Notes: generated by a model from the sequence alone, not told the origin. A stretch of 64,000 nt of DNA from Methanococcoides methylutens MM1 (GCF_000970325.1 NZ_CP009518.1:1178001-1242000), one strand, 5' to 3'. Numbered from the stretch's first letter, positions 34,051 to 44,800 are shown. Made by a program: numbers and translations.

Positions 34051-35589
34051 ATGGCATTTATAGAACAATTAAAGAACGACCAATCAAATCTAAAAAACGA
34101 AGTCCTTTCCGGGTTAACTGTTTCACTGGCCCTTGTGCCTGAAGCTGTGGCATTTTCGATCATAGCGAACGTTAGTCCATTGGTCGGACTATACTCTGCA
34201 TTCATCATTGGATTAATAACAGCTATCATAGGTGGCAGGCCGGGAATGATCTCAGGTGCTACAGGAGCAATAGCAGTCGTAGTTGTGGCCCTGGTGGTCA
34301 GACATGGGGTCGAGTACCTTTTTGCTGCCGTGATCCTGATGGGTATTATTCAAATGACCATTGGTTTTTTGAGACTAGGTAAATTCATCCGACTGGTTCC
34401 ACATGCGGTAATGTTTGGGTTTGTGAACGGACTGGCCATAGTGATCTTCATGGCACAGCTCGCCCAGTTCAAGGTAACTGACATTAACGGGATCGAGCAC
34501 TGGTTGAGCGGGCAGTCGCTTCTGGTCATGCTAGGTCTTGTAGGTCTGACCATGGCGATCATCTATTTGCTGCCAAAGTTGACAAAAGCAGTTCCATCTT
34601 CACTGACTGCGATCATAGTTGTTTCAGCTATTGTGATCTATTTCCAGGTCCAGACAAGAACAGTCGGGGATATTGCATCCATTGCAGGCGGATTGCCGGC
34701 CTTCCACCTTCCACAGGTCCCGCTTAATCTGGAAACACTGAAGATCATCTTCCCATACTCTTTAGTTATGGCACTGGTGGGCCTGATCGAGAGCCTATTG
34801 ACACTTACTGTGATAGACGAGATGACAGAAACAAGAAGCAGGGCAAATAAAGAAAGCACGGCTCAGGGTGTTGCCAACTTTGTTTGCGGACTTTTTGGAG
34901 GAATGGGTGGATGTGCAATGATCGGACAGAGTCTTATCAATATCAATTCCGGTGCCAGGAACAGAGTCTCAGGGATCGTTGCGGCTACAGGTCTCCTGAT
35001 CTTTGTGCTGTTCGGTTCCCCGCTTATTGAAAAAATACCAATGGCAGCACTGGTTGGTGTGATGTTCGTAGTTGCGATCAGCACATTTGAATGGGCATCA
35101 TTAAAGATATTCAGGAAAGTTCCCATAACGGATGTAATTGTTATGGTGGTCGTTGCAGGTATAACCGTTATCTACCACAACCTTGCAGTAGCAGTAATTG
35201 CAGGCGTCGTGATCTCAGCACTGGCATTTGCCTGGGAAAACGCCAAACTGGTTCGTGCAAGAGAGATAATTGATGATAACGGGATCAAGCACTACGAATT
35301 CTTTGGTCCATTGTTCTTTGGCTCGGTAACTGAATTCCAGAATAGGTTTGATGTCCTTAATGATCCTGACGAGATCATCATCGACCTCAAGGAATCAAGA
35401 GTTGCTGACCACTCAGCAATAGAAGCACTGAACAAGGTAACTGAGCGCTATGCAAGGGTTGGTAAGAAGGTTCACCTTCGACACTTAAGCGAAGATTGCC
35501 TTGTGCTTCTGGACAATGCATCTGCAATTATCGATGTAAATCACTGGGAAGATCCACATTACAAGGTGCCTTCTGATATACTGGGATAA
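34051..35589 (+). CDS. SulP-family anion transporter with STAS domain
   Basis: A 512-residue permease of the SulP/SLC26 family for sulfate, bicarbonate or similar anions. About 10-12 membrane segments span residues 20-400, including the family blocks VPEAVAFSIIANVSPLVGLY and MISGATGAIAVVV and the FVCGLFGGMGGCAMIGQS segment. A cytosolic STAS domain (about 420-512) contains the conserved IIDLKESRVADHSAI stretch. The substrate cannot be told apart by eye. Its 3' end lies 14 bases from the convergent small gene. Confidence 0.92.
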   Translation: MAFIEQLKNDQSNLKNEVLSGLTVSLALVPEAVAFSIIANVSPLVGLYSAFIIGLITAIIGGRPGMISGATGAIAVVVVALVVRHGVEYLFAAVILMGIIQMTIGFLRLGKFIRLVPHAVMFGFVNGLAIVIFMAQLAQFKVTDINGIEHWLSGQSLLVMLGLVGLTMAIIYLLPKLTKAVPSSLTAIIVVSAIVIYFQVQTRTVGDIASIAGGLPAFHLPQVPLNLETLKIIFPYSLVMALVGLIESLLTLTVIDEMTETRSRANKESTAQGVANFVCGLFGGMGGCAMIGQSLININSGARNRVSGIVAATGLLIFVLFGSPLIEKIPMAALVGVMFVVAISTFEWASLKIFRKVPITDVIVMVVVAGITVIYHNLAVAVIAGVVISALAFAWENAKLVRAREIIDDNGIKHYEFFGPLFFGSVTEFQNRFDVLNDPDEIIIDLKESRVADHSAIEALNKVTERYARVGKKVHLRHLSEDCLVLLDNASAIIDVNHWEDPHYKVPSDILG

Positions 35590-35603
35590 GACCGATCAAT
35601 GGA

Positions 35604-35831
35604 TCAAATCTCTATCAATAAACTGAGAGTACGATCCTCGATCGAATATTCCTTTACATTTGATAACTGCAGGTCCTTTGGTTCACTGATCCAACCAATA
35701 TCCACAATTTTCTTCTTTTTGTGGCCACAGCACACTTTTTTATACGTGACAAGGGTCATTTCGATCCTGTCTACTTCACTTTCATCGATCTCTTCGAGAT
35801 CATCCCTGTATCTCTTTTGGATGTGGATCAT
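35604..35831 (-). CDS. Small charged protein of unknown function
   Basis: A 75-residue protein with an acidic N-terminal half, a central VCCGHKKKK segment and a C-terminal strand-like region. The ATG has a good GGTGAGGG site seven bases upstream, which makes this strand the real one; the opposite strand shows an open frame without a start signal. The paired cysteines plus histidine could bind metal. The family is not recognised. Confidence 0.6.
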   Translation of the reverse strand: MIHIQKRYRDDLEEIDESEVDRIEMTLVTYKKVCCGHKKKKIVDIGWISEPKDLQLSNVKEYSIEDRTLSLLIEI

Positions 35832-35985
35832 AGAAATCCCTCACCTTTAATTTCAATTTGTAACCCCATATAGATATTTGCAATCTATCGATAAATACAA
35901 TGTTCTAAGCAAATATAGAAAATGAGGCATAAGGGCATAAACCCAAATAGTTCAACATCATAGCTATTCAGGGAGAATACTGATA

Positions 35986-36834
35986 ATGATACCTGCTGAG
36001 TTTCTCGTGGTCTTCTTTGGACTTCTGGCAGCCATATCCTGGGGTGCCGGAGATTTCAGCGGAGGCTTTGCTTCAAAACGTGCCAATGTCTATAGCGTAG
36101 TCCTTATAACCCAGGCAGTCGGGGTTTTCCTTCTTGCGGCTTCAGCCTATTTCATGGGAGAAATAGTACCCCCTCTTGGAGGCATGATCTGGGGAGCTGT
36201 TGCAGGAGTATTCATCAGCATAGGACTTCTTGCCCTCTACCGTGGCCTCTCTCAGGGTAGAATGGGACTGGTAGCTCCAACATCGGCAGTCGTTGCTGCT
36301 GCTGTACCTGCCATCTATGGTGCATTCTATGAAGGTCTGCCTGCTATTCACCAGATGATCGGCTTTGCCTTTGCACTTGTAGCTGTCTGGCTCATTGCAG
36401 GCGGTGGAGACGAGAGCAGCAAAATAGAACGTTCGGACCTCATACTTCCGTTGATCGCAGGAACCGGTTTCGGGCTGTTCTTCATATCCATCGATAAGGT
36501 CAGTGATACAGCCGTCCTCTGGCCACTTACCGCTGCAAGGATCGCTGCGGTGATCACGCTTCTTATATTCATAGCAGCAAGCAGACAGGTATACATTCCT
36601 TCTAAAAAGGTGCTCCCCATAGTTTTAATAGCAGGTGTATTTGATACCGGCGGAAACACCTTCTTTGCACTTGCTTCACAGGCAGGTCGGCTCGATATTG
36701 CTTCAATCACATCATCCCTGTACCCCGCAGGCACAGTATTGCTTGCATGGATCATACTGAAGGAGAAGCTTTCCACAAAGCAATGGGTAGGAGTGGCTGC
36801 TGCCCTGGTTGCGATCGTGTTCATCTCATCCTGA
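35986..36834 (+). CDS. EamA-family (DMT superfamily) transporter
   Basis: A 282-residue membrane protein with ten helices formed by two EamA repeats (about 1-140 and 145-280). The AAISWGAGDFSGGFASKRAN start, the VVAAAVPAIYGAFYEG turn and the closing LKEKLSTKQWVGVAAALVAI are typical of the drug/metabolite transporter superfamily. The substrate is unknown. A GGGAG site lies ten bases before the ATG. Monocistronic, converging with a methyltransferase gene. Confidence 0.9.
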   Translation: MIPAEFLVVFFGLLAAISWGAGDFSGGFASKRANVYSVVLITQAVGVFLLAASAYFMGEIVPPLGGMIWGAVAGVFISIGLLALYRGLSQGRMGLVAPTSAVVAAAVPAIYGAFYEGLPAIHQMIGFAFALVAVWLIAGGGDESSKIERSDLILPLIAGTGFGLFFISIDKVSDTAVLWPLTAARIAAVITLLIFIAASRQVYIPSKKVLPIVLIAGVFDTGGNTFFALASQAGRLDIASITSSLYPAGTVLLAWIILKEKLSTKQWVGVAAALVAIVFISS

Positions 36835-36894
36835 AAATGAGATAGTGGGAACGAGACCTATGTAGTTGTTGGCCTATCCGACATAGTCCTAAGT

Positions 36895-37557
36895 TCAGAC
36901 CGAAGCCACGATCAAAGCATACAATTCATACCAGTAAGGACAGAACACATTTTCAAACCCAGCAGCCTTCAGCTTTTCCTTAAGCTCTTGAATTGTATCA
37001 ATCCCATCATAGATCCGGTCCAGGGACAGCAACATCTCTTCAACTTCTGCAGTCGACATACCATGCCCCAGCATGTACTTTTTCCATTGGGACCGGTAGA
37101 TCATCGTTTCCAGCCTGCTTTCTTGTCTGAAAATATCACCTTCGATGAAGATGCCATCCGGCCTGAGGCTATCGTGTATCTGTCCGAATAGCCGTATTCT
37201 ATCATCTACCGGTAAAGCAAAGATGCATTGCGTGGAGACAATGAGATCAAAAGTACCCTCCGGCCACGCTCTCAGGATATCACCCTCTATAAATGTAACA
37301 TCCTTAAGCTCGGGTTTCCCCTTTGCGACCTCCAGCATGGCAGGATCCCTGTCAATACATGTGATAGAAGCTTCGGGTCTTGCTTTACGGATCATGCTGG
37401 TAAGAAAACCGGTTCCACTGGCCAGTTCAAGTATATCCACTCTCCCTTCAGGAATATATTCCACAACTGTGGAGAAGAACGCCTGCCAGTTTGGAAGGGC
37501 CTGCTTTTGCAGGACATCGTATCGTTGAGGAAGCTTGTCAAAAACCGATCGGGTCAT
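36895..37557 (-). CDS. Class I SAM-dependent methyltransferase
   Basis: A 220-residue cytosolic methyltransferase. Motif I (ILELASGTGFLT, about 43-54), the acidic end of strand 2 (CIDRDPAML), and motif III (FDLIVSTQCIF) are in normal order and spacing. It resembles the Methyltransf_25/UbiE-like group that acts on small molecules; the substrate cannot be assigned. No operon partner is evident. Confidence 0.85.
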   Translation of the reverse strand: MTRSVFDKLPQRYDVLQKQALPNWQAFFSTVVEYIPEGRVDILELASGTGFLTSMIRKARPEASITCIDRDPAMLEVAKGKPELKDVTFIEGDILRAWPEGTFDLIVSTQCIFALPVDDRIRLFGQIHDSLRPDGIFIEGDIFRQESRLETMIYRSQWKKYMLGHGMSTAEVEEMLLSLDRIYDGIDTIQELKEKLKAAGFENVFCPYWYELYALIVASV

Positions 37558-37679
37558 AATACCATCTCAAAAAGCAAACATGAAACTAATAATAGCACTA
37601 TATGTTCATAGTATCAAATAGAACCATCGCATCATTCTGATAAGGACAATTAAATGGAAATTATTAAAATATAGAATGC

Positions 37680-37699
37680 AGTCACCAATAATGGTGACT
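37680..37699 (-). terminator. Hairpin terminator after the peroxiredoxin gene
   Basis: AGTCACC and GGTGACT pair over a 6-nt loop; beyond a one-base mismatch two further pairs (TG/CA) are possible. On the minus strand a T-rich stretch follows. It lies 27 bases after the stop at 37726. Confidence 0.5.
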
Positions 37700-37725
37700 A
37701 CAGCTCAATTAGACCATGTTCCTTT

Positions 37726-38412
37726 TCAGGATTCTTTTTTGAAGCAGATGAACCAGTCAAGACAGTATTTGCCTTCTTCTTCGGTTTCAACCCTTTCCTT
37801 AGCCGTTCCACATGAACCAGGTGGTGGAATTATAACATCTTCCCCAGGTTGCCAGTTAGCAGGTGTTGCAATGTTCTCTTCATCAGATTTCTGCATTGCA
37901 AGCAGGATACGCTTGACCTCATCCATATTACGTCCATTGCTCAATGGATAGTAAAGGATGCAACGTACCTTGGCTTGAGGATCCATTATGAAAACAGCAC
38001 GTACTGCCTGTGTGTTGGAGGCATTTGGTTGTAGCATACCGAATTTCTTTGCAACTTCCATGGTAAGATCTTCAATAACAGGGAAATTAACTTCAACATC
38101 TTTCATGCCTTTGTACTCGATCTTCTCTTTGATCGTACGAAGCCATGCAATGTGAGCATAGATGCTGTCAATTGACAGACCGATCAACTCCGTGTTCAGT
38201 TCCCTGAATTCATCCTGCATACTTGCAAAGGTCATGAACTCAGTTGTACATACAGGAGTGAAATCCGCCGGATGGCTGAAAAGGATCACCCATTTACCTT
38301 TATAATCGCCTGGGAAATTTATTTCTCCCTGTGTTGTTTTTGCTGTAAAGGAAGGTGCATCATCGCCTATTAAAGGCATATTGACACGTTCTATATTTTC
38401 AGATTCGCTCAT
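37726..38412 (-). CDS. Peroxiredoxin, Prx6-like archaeal type
   Basis: A 228-residue peroxidase. The peroxidatic cysteine is Cys55 in FTPVCTTEF. A long C-terminal arm carries three more cysteines (Cys201 in GSCGTA, Cys217 and Cys223 in YCLDWFICF); in characterised archaeal relatives two of these resolve the oxidised cysteine, so a two-cysteine mechanism is likely despite the one-cysteine-type fold. DYKGKWVILFSHPADFTPVC and the RAVFIMDPQAKVRCILYYP block are typical. A GGGAGAG site precedes the ATG. Second peroxiredoxin in the window. Confidence 0.93.
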   Translation of the reverse strand: MSESENIERVNMPLIGDDAPSFTAKTTQGEINFPGDYKGKWVILFSHPADFTPVCTTEFMTFASMQDEFRELNTELIGLSIDSIYAHIAWLRTIKEKIEYKGMKDVEVNFPVIEDLTMEVAKKFGMLQPNASNTQAVRAVFIMDPQAKVRCILYYPLSNGRNMDEVKRILLAMQKSDEENIATPANWQPGEDVIIPPPGSCGTAKERVETEEEGKYCLDWFICFKKES

Positions 38413-38597
38413 TGTTGTTCTCTCCCTGTCGGGTATTTCTAAAGATTACATATAAGTTTTAAAAATCAGCATAAATAACTTTCGCATAAATTTAACGACG
38501 TGAACATTGTACTAATTTTAAAGAAAAGCAGGTTTTGATGCACCCTAACAGATAGATTTATTATTAACTGTCTCTAACTCTTATTGGGGGCTTTAAA

Positions 38598-39422
38598 ATG
38601 AACAAATATCAGATAACCTTTCTATTTCTGGCTACAATAGCTATCGCTGCCGTTTCAGGATGTACCTCATACGGACCGGATCTCGGAGTCGAAGAAGTGG
38701 AATATTTCAGCGGAGAATATGAAGCGACCAACAATACAACATTGAACGTTATCAATGTGAACGGTCAGATAGAGATCGATAGCTGGGATGGAAATACAAT
38801 AAGGCTGGATGCTACTAAAAGAACCTATCATGGGGAAGAGGAACTTGAAAAGGTCCACATAATTGTCAATGAGATCGATGATGAGCTGAAAGTAGAAACA
38901 AAATATCCTTCTTATGAGAATGTCAGGGTCTCAGTTGATATGAAAATAAGGATCCCTGTGAATACAACTTTAGAACTCATTAAGACAACGAATGGGGATA
39001 TCGTAATCACGGACACAAAGGGAAATGTTACAGCTATGACAACCAATAGAAACATAGCAATAAGCAACATTGAAGGATACGTAGTAGCAACCTCAAGCAA
39101 TGGAGCACTTGATATCCGGAGAACAACCGGGATCAGTGATCTGAAGACAACTAACGGAAAGATCGAAGCCCATATCCTTGACATAAAAGAAGATGTAGAT
39201 GTCAGATGTACCAATGGAGGAATAATACTTTATATCGATCCCTCACTTGATGCCGATATCGAGATGGAAACGACCAATGGTCACATTTCAATGAATGAAG
39301 TAGAGCTGGTTGTCACAAGACTTGAATCAACTCATGTAGAAGGAACCATCGGTGAAGGTGGCAATAAGATCGATATAAGAACAACAAATGGAAATGTTAA
39401 CCTTAACAAGCTGGTTGCCTGA
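38598..39422 (+). CDS. DUF4097-type beta-helix lipoprotein
   Basis: A 274-residue lipoprotein (lipobox VSGC, Cys22). The rest is a repetitive beta structure of the DUF4097/adhesin type, with the recurrent TTNG motif (TTNGDIVI, TTNGKIEA, TTNGHISM, TTNGNVNL) about every 20-45 residues, expected to form a right-handed beta helix on the cell surface. Function unknown. The leader has the same GGGGGCTTTAAA ribosome-site context as the lipoprotein gene at 8.4 kb. A T-rich stretch follows the stop. Confidence 0.85.
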   Translation: MNKYQITFLFLATIAIAAVSGCTSYGPDLGVEEVEYFSGEYEATNNTTLNVINVNGQIEIDSWDGNTIRLDATKRTYHGEEELEKVHIIVNEIDDELKVETKYPSYENVRVSVDMKIRIPVNTTLELIKTTNGDIVITDTKGNVTAMTTNRNIAISNIEGYVVATSSNGALDIRRTTGISDLKTTNGKIEAHILDIKEDVDVRCTNGGIILYIDPSLDADIEMETTNGHISMNEVELVVTRLESTHVEGTIGEGGNKIDIRTTNGNVNLNKLVA

Positions 39423-39527
39423 GAAGAACTTCATTTTACCCCCTTTTTTTAGATACAACTTCTACCCCCCTCCTATCCTATTTTATTTAATTCTCCGAAT
39501 ATATACAGTGAAAATGAGAAATCCGGA

Positions 39528-40460
39528 TCAGAAGAAAACAATAATGAACCCTGCTATTCCCAGCATGATACCGTTCTGCATGGCCAGGGATACGAACATT
39601 ATCCTCACGCCAAGGTTCGGGCTGAAGATACCAATATAATAAGGAAGCATGGTCCTGATCCTTGCAACACTTGCCAGTATCCTTCCGATGAGGAGTGCAA
39701 GAATTATGTCCTTTGAGGAGAGCATTTCTGCTTCCAGAAGATTGCCTGCTATGGTGTAGGCAGCTATATTGCTGGCAAACCAGCCGGCAATTATGGGTAG
39801 AGCATCGGCAGGCACGTATTGGACCATGAATGAATCCTTCATAATGGATGCTGCCCAGTCAAATACCCCGGTTTCCATTAGCTGGAACACGATCACGGAT
39901 ACGATGGTCATGGTGACAACGATCCTTGTAAGTGACCTCTTCGACCTTTTCAGGGCCTTTATGGAAGCTTCCTTGATAGTTATTTTCTCCGTAGTAGCGT
40001 GGATATTTCCTGATGGTCGGGGTGTCAGGAGAATACGGGCAGCCAGAAGTGCGAGCAATGTTTTCAGGAATCCAATAAGAACCACAATTCCCAGGTAGAT
40101 CAGACCAGTAGTACCAAGCAATATGACCACCACCGGGAACAGGTCCCTTGAGAGAACTATGCCTGAAGGGAAGGAGTTCACCATTGTGGCTATTATGGTT
40201 TCCTTCCTGTCGATGTGATCGTCATCATGAAGCTTTGCGATCATGGAGTTTCCGGCAGCCGAAGAACCGAATGATGTAAGGAAACTGAGACCGATCTCTT
40301 CCCTTAAGTGACCAAAACGCATGAGAGGGGATGCTATAAAGCCCAGCTTGTTCACCCAGCCCATCTCCACCATGATATCCATGATCAGGGTTCCGATGAC
40401 GATTGGCGGGATGACCTTGATGAGATAGTCAAATGCTGCATATAGTCCATCGATCCACAT
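39528..40460 (-). CDS. Nucleoside-recognition (Gate) domain membrane protein
   Basis: A 310-residue membrane protein with about eight helices and two Gate-type halves, the first around residues 10-130 (SFLTSFGSSAAGNSMIA, NSFPSGIVLSRDL) and the second around 175-310. Family members are related to nucleoside transporters and to spore maturation SpmA/B; transport of a nucleoside-like compound is possible but unproven. It lies between a DUF4097 lipoprotein (convergent) and the nine-heme cytochrome (divergent). Confidence 0.85.
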   Translation of the reverse strand: MWIDGLYAAFDYLIKVIPPIVIGTLIMDIMVEMGWVNKLGFIASPLMRFGHLREEIGLSFLTSFGSSAAGNSMIAKLHDDDHIDRKETIIATMVNSFPSGIVLSRDLFPVVVILLGTTGLIYLGIVVLIGFLKTLLALLAARILLTPRPSGNIHATTEKITIKEASIKALKRSKRSLTRIVVTMTIVSVIVFQLMETGVFDWAASIMKDSFMVQYVPADALPIIAGWFASNIAAYTIAGNLLEAEMLSSKDIILALLIGRILASVARIRTMLPYYIGIFSPNLGVRIMFVSLAMQNGIMLGIAGFIIVFF

Positions 40461-40656
40461 TGGCGTTCATATACCCCATATCAGATAAGAGTCTTTCGTA
40501 TTCTTACGAAACAATTGGAGACTGACAGGCAAAAAGCAGGAACCATGAATTAAAATGAAATATTTATCTGGCGACCGCATTAATCATTTGTATTACGCAT
40601 CACAGCAAGATTAAATACGTCTCAGTACATAATATATATTAGCAGGGGGAGTGCTA

Positions 40657-41775
40657 ATGAGCCAGAGGTTTCAACTAAGCAGAATATTTACCAATTTTTC
40701 CGGAAAAACAACATACAAACATTGTACCGTAACTATCGCTATTATAATGATCTCGGCTTTATGCATCATGGCAACAAATATTGCTTTTGCAGTCGAGGAA
40801 ACAGAATCCGGATCAGACCTTGACAGCTGTCAGCCATGTCATGCAGACATCATCACCAATTTTTCATCTTCCCTTCACTACACCGGCAGCGGTATGAAAG
40901 GAGAATATGAGAAAGGCGCAGCAGGCGAATTTGGAATAGATATGCACTCCTTCTATAAGGAAAGAGGTTGTTCTGATTGCCATGCTTCTTCCTGTACATC
41001 CTGTCACACCGAAGAAGGAGGTCATGGTGGTGACATAACTCTTGAAACCTGTGACCAGTGCCATTTCAAGAAGCAGACCTCATATTTCCAGGGAGAACTT
41101 CCTGCACACAAGGATGTGGCTCCCAATCCAGATATCCACTATGAGAAGGGACTGGAATGTACCGATTGCCATACAGCAGAAGAGGTCCACGGTGACGGAG
41201 TCGCATACGAGTCCCAGATGGAAGCCGTGAAAGTAACCTGTGAGGACTGCCATACTGACCCTGAAAAGGAGGTTAATGGCATGGCTGTTACACAATATTC
41301 CCCTGACATCCCTGCACACAGCCTGCATGAAGGTAAACTCGACTGTTCATCCTGCCACTCCGGCTGGGTCATCACATGTGAGAACTGCCATCTTGAAACC
41401 GGCCAGCTGGATAGGATAGATGTCAGCAGTTTCTATCTTGCAAGGTCCGTTGATGGGACCATCAAACCGTTCATAAATATGACCGCGTCTTACAACAATT
41501 CCACACATACAGCCTTTGCCGAATGGGTACCTCACACGACTACTACGGAAGCAAAGGACTGTGTCTTTTGCCATGAGAACACTGAGATCTTTGTTGGTGA
41601 AAGTGACGGCGTGATACTTGGTGCCGGTGGATCGTTCCTTTCACAGGAGACGATCGACAGGATAGCTGAAGCACCGCTGGAGGTTGAAGCTGAGAGTGAG
41701 GATGTTCCGGGGTTCGTTCCCTTTATGGCAATAATTGGGATACTGGCTGTTTATTTTTTGATGAGAAGGGAGTGA
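40657..41775 (+). CDS. Nine-heme c-type cytochrome with PGF-CTERM-like tail
   Basis: A 372-residue exported protein: signal segment (about residues 20-47), then nine CXXCH heme c motifs (CQPCH, CSDCH, CTSCH, CDQCH, CTDCH, CEDCH, CSSCH, CENCH, CVFCH), with many extra histidines available as distal ligands. It ends in VPGF, a hydrophobic helix and basic residues (LMRRE), the layout of a PGF-CTERM sorting tail for surface lipid anchoring. A role in moving electrons across or outside the membrane, like the seven-heme MmcA of Methanosarcina acetivorans, is the natural inference. The ATG at 40657 follows GGGGGAG; a GTG six bases earlier is less likely. No cytochrome assembly genes adjoin it, but CcdA is at 9 kb. 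Confidence 0.92.
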   Translation: MSQRFQLSRIFTNFSGKTTYKHCTVTIAIIMISALCIMATNIAFAVEETESGSDLDSCQPCHADIITNFSSSLHYTGSGMKGEYEKGAAGEFGIDMHSFYKERGCSDCHASSCTSCHTEEGGHGGDITLETCDQCHFKKQTSYFQGELPAHKDVAPNPDIHYEKGLECTDCHTAEEVHGDGVAYESQMEAVKVTCEDCHTDPEKEVNGMAVTQYSPDIPAHSLHEGKLDCSSCHSGWVITCENCHLETGQLDRIDVSSFYLARSVDGTIKPFINMTASYNNSTHTAFAEWVPHTTTTEAKDCVFCHENTEIFVGESDGVILGAGGSFLSQETIDRIAEAPLEVEAESEDVPGFVPFMAIIGILAVYFLMRRE

Positions 41776-41822
41776 AATAATTCCTCATTTTCTTTATTCA
41801 CATCAAATAATTCAATAAAAAT

Positions 41823-41872
41823 AAAGAGGGATTTTATCTAACCCTTTAAAACCAGGTGATAAAACCCTCTTT
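41823..41872. terminator. Bidirectional hairpin between the cytochrome and surface-protein genes
   Basis: AAAGAGGGATTTTATC (41823-41838) pairs with GATAAAACCCTCTTT (41858-41872), 15 pairs with one bulged base. It lies between the two convergent genes, with A-rich and T-rich edges, so it can end transcription from both sides. Confidence 0.7.
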
Positions 41873-41875
41873 TCA

Positions 41876-44800
41876 TTACCATTTGCTATCATCGTATTTT
41901 TTAGATTTCTTCTCTTCATTCTTTTGATCATGTTTACTATCTAAATCTGTTTTAGAAACAGTTTCCTCTGCAGCTTGTTCGTCATCCGAGATATTTGCAA
42001 CTTCTCTCATAGACTTTAGTAATTTTTCAATATCATTCACCGATTTGAGCATCTGATCAAAATCAATTTGCTGGACTTCATCAATCTGATTAGCAGAGTC
42101 TTCTCCTGAAGTTTCACTTGATACATCATCTACAACAGGAGGAACTTCAGAAGGTTCATCTGATGCATCATCAACAGAAGATGTGATTTCAACAGATTCC
42201 TCTGACACATCATCTACAACAGGAGGAACTTCAGAAGGTTCATCTGATGCATCATCAACAGAAGATGTGATTTCAACAGATTCCTCTGATACATCATCTA
42301 CAACAGGAGGAGCTTCAGAAGGTTCATCTGATGCATCATCAACAGAAGATGTGATTTCAACAGATTCCTCTGACACATCATCTACAACAGGAGGAACTTC
42401 AGCAGGTTCATCTGATGCATCATCAACAGAAGATGTGATTTCAACAGATTCCTCTGACACATCATCTACAACAGGAGGAACTTCAGCAGGTTCATATGAT
42501 GCATCATCACCGGCAGATGTGATTTCAACAGATTCCTCTGACACATCATCTACAACAGGAGGAACTTCAGAAGGTTCATCTGATGCATCCTCAACAGAAG
42601 ATGTGATTTCAACAGATTCCTCTGACACATCATCTACAACAGGAGGAGCTTCAGAAGGTTCATCTGATGCATCATCAACAGAAGATGTGATTTCAACAGA
42701 TTCCTCTGATACATCACCTACAACAGGAGAAACTTCAGAAGGTTCATCTGATGCATCATCAACAGAAGATGTGATTTCAACAGATTCCTCTGATACATCA
42801 CCTACAACAGGAGAAACTTCAGTAGGTTCATCTGATGTATCCTCAACATCTTCCTGATCTAAAGCAATTCCTGAAGCATAATCTTCTGCAACCAGCAAAT
42901 CATCCGAGAGATACTCAGATCTCTTATCTGCATCCCCCTGATTCTTTTTAGCTACTGAATATGAAGCGTATAGAAGGCCAAAAAACATTAGAACTGGTAT
43001 TGCAAAGAGCATATCTTTTAGTCCTAAACCGGATCCTTCATCAGAAATGCTTGCATTCACATGTTCTACCGATGGTTCAGTGATAGGAAGAGTAATGGAA
43101 TCTTCTTCTATTGAAGTGACATCGTCTGCGGATCCGATATCATCAGGCACAACTCCCGTGTCCACATCTGCTGCAATCGCAAACGGTGAGAATCCCGGGG
43201 TTTGGGCTTCGAAGTAGATGAATGAATCGTCCTCTCCGGTTTTCTCAACATCAAGAGCATTCCAACTGCCTGCATTGTGGCGATAAATTACTATTGATTC
43301 TTCATCAACTCCAGTCTCTGCAAACCATTCTTTTGCTACAAAGAAACCGATCACTGGATCAGCAATATTATCTTCTGTGGCAAATCCTGCTTTTCCGACC
43401 CAAATGTTAATATATCTATAAACTTCACCCGGAGCACTTTCATCTACCATTGCAGACCTGTTCTTAAGTACTTCAATAGTTGTTGAGGTCCTCTGGTAAT
43501 TTCTCACTGCAGAGAAGTTTATATACTGAATTGGATTCTGCTCTTCATTGAAGGCATAACTAATTTCAAGTCCACCTACAATGCTATTAGTTTTCACATC
43601 CTTGAATGCAATGTTGTCGTAAGATTCACCGGAAGATCCACTTCCACCTCCGCCTCCGGATGAGCTGCTGCTACTACTGCTTGAGGAGCTACCACCACCT
43701 CCAGAAGATTGGGTAGATGAAGTGATATTTGACCAGTTACCTTTGTTCTCAAGAGCATCGACCGGACGCAAGCCGTAATTATAGGATGTACCAGAAGTCA
43801 ATCCTGTGTCTGTATAAGTAGTGATGAAGACATCATCAAGATATACATTGTTCCTCCAAAGTTCCACATGATGCGTATCGGATGAATTATCCCATGAAAG
43901 ACTGATGGAACTTATTGTTCTTCCTGCAACCGTGAGATTAGTAATAGCTACAGGGGCAGTAAGATCAAGAGTAGTTGCAGTATCATTGACCCAGTTGGAA
44001 TTGATATTACCGGAAACATCAACAGTACGAGTACTGATGAGATGAGCAGTGTCTTCTGAGAAACCACTGGCATTATAGAAAGTAGTAGTATCGGACACAT
44101 TGGTTTGGAAAACGTCGTCAATGTAGATCATGGTATGATTGAAATCTGAATCTACAGGGTTTGTCCACGTCCAGTTGATCCAGGTTCCACCAATGGAGTC
44201 CTCGGAAAGATCACTCAGGCTGCCAGGGGCAGTAAGATCAAGAGTAGTTGCAGTATCATTGACCCAGTTGGAATTGATATTACCGGAAACATCAACAGTA
44301 CGAGTACTGATGAGATGAGCAGTGTCTTCTGAGAAACCACTGGCATTATAGAAAGTAGTAGTATCGGAAACATTGGTTTGGAAAACGTTGTCAATGTAGA
44401 TCATGGTATGATTGAAATCTGAATCTACAGGGTTTGTCCACGTCCAGTTGATCCAGGTTCCACCAATGGAGTCCTCGGAAAGTGCACTTATATTGTCAGG
44501 AGCAATACCATCAATCACCAGATCCTTGTTAGCTCCAAGTGAATTCAAACCACCTGGTGATGGTAATGTCAAATTAGCAGCATTTCCTACACCGTCTTTG
44601 ATGATACCTGTCAATGCATCCGAGACAGTATAGTCCAAATCTGAGGAAGAGTCTCCTGACTGAACGGTATAATTAAAGTACAAAATGGAACTGGTACTGC
44701 CTGAGGAATAATCAACTAAGCTGCCAGCGCCACCTGTATCAATTGTAAGCTTGGGCACTCCTGTAACAAATACACTTTCGTTGAATGACACTGTGATATT

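Noticed and set aside
33850-34068. 72-codon frame on the minus strand before the SulP gene
   Set aside because: It has no ribosome site and overlaps the start of the SulP gene; the plus-strand hydrophobic remnants explain the interval better.
35599-35850. 83-codon frame on the plus strand after the SulP gene
   Set aside because: The minus-strand gene over the same bases has a good ribosome site and a more protein-like composition.
42183-42857. Long serine/threonine-rich open frame opposite the repeat array
   Set aside because: It is created by the 84-bp repeats of the surface-protein gene on the other strand, has no ribosome binding site and shows only low-complexity repeats.
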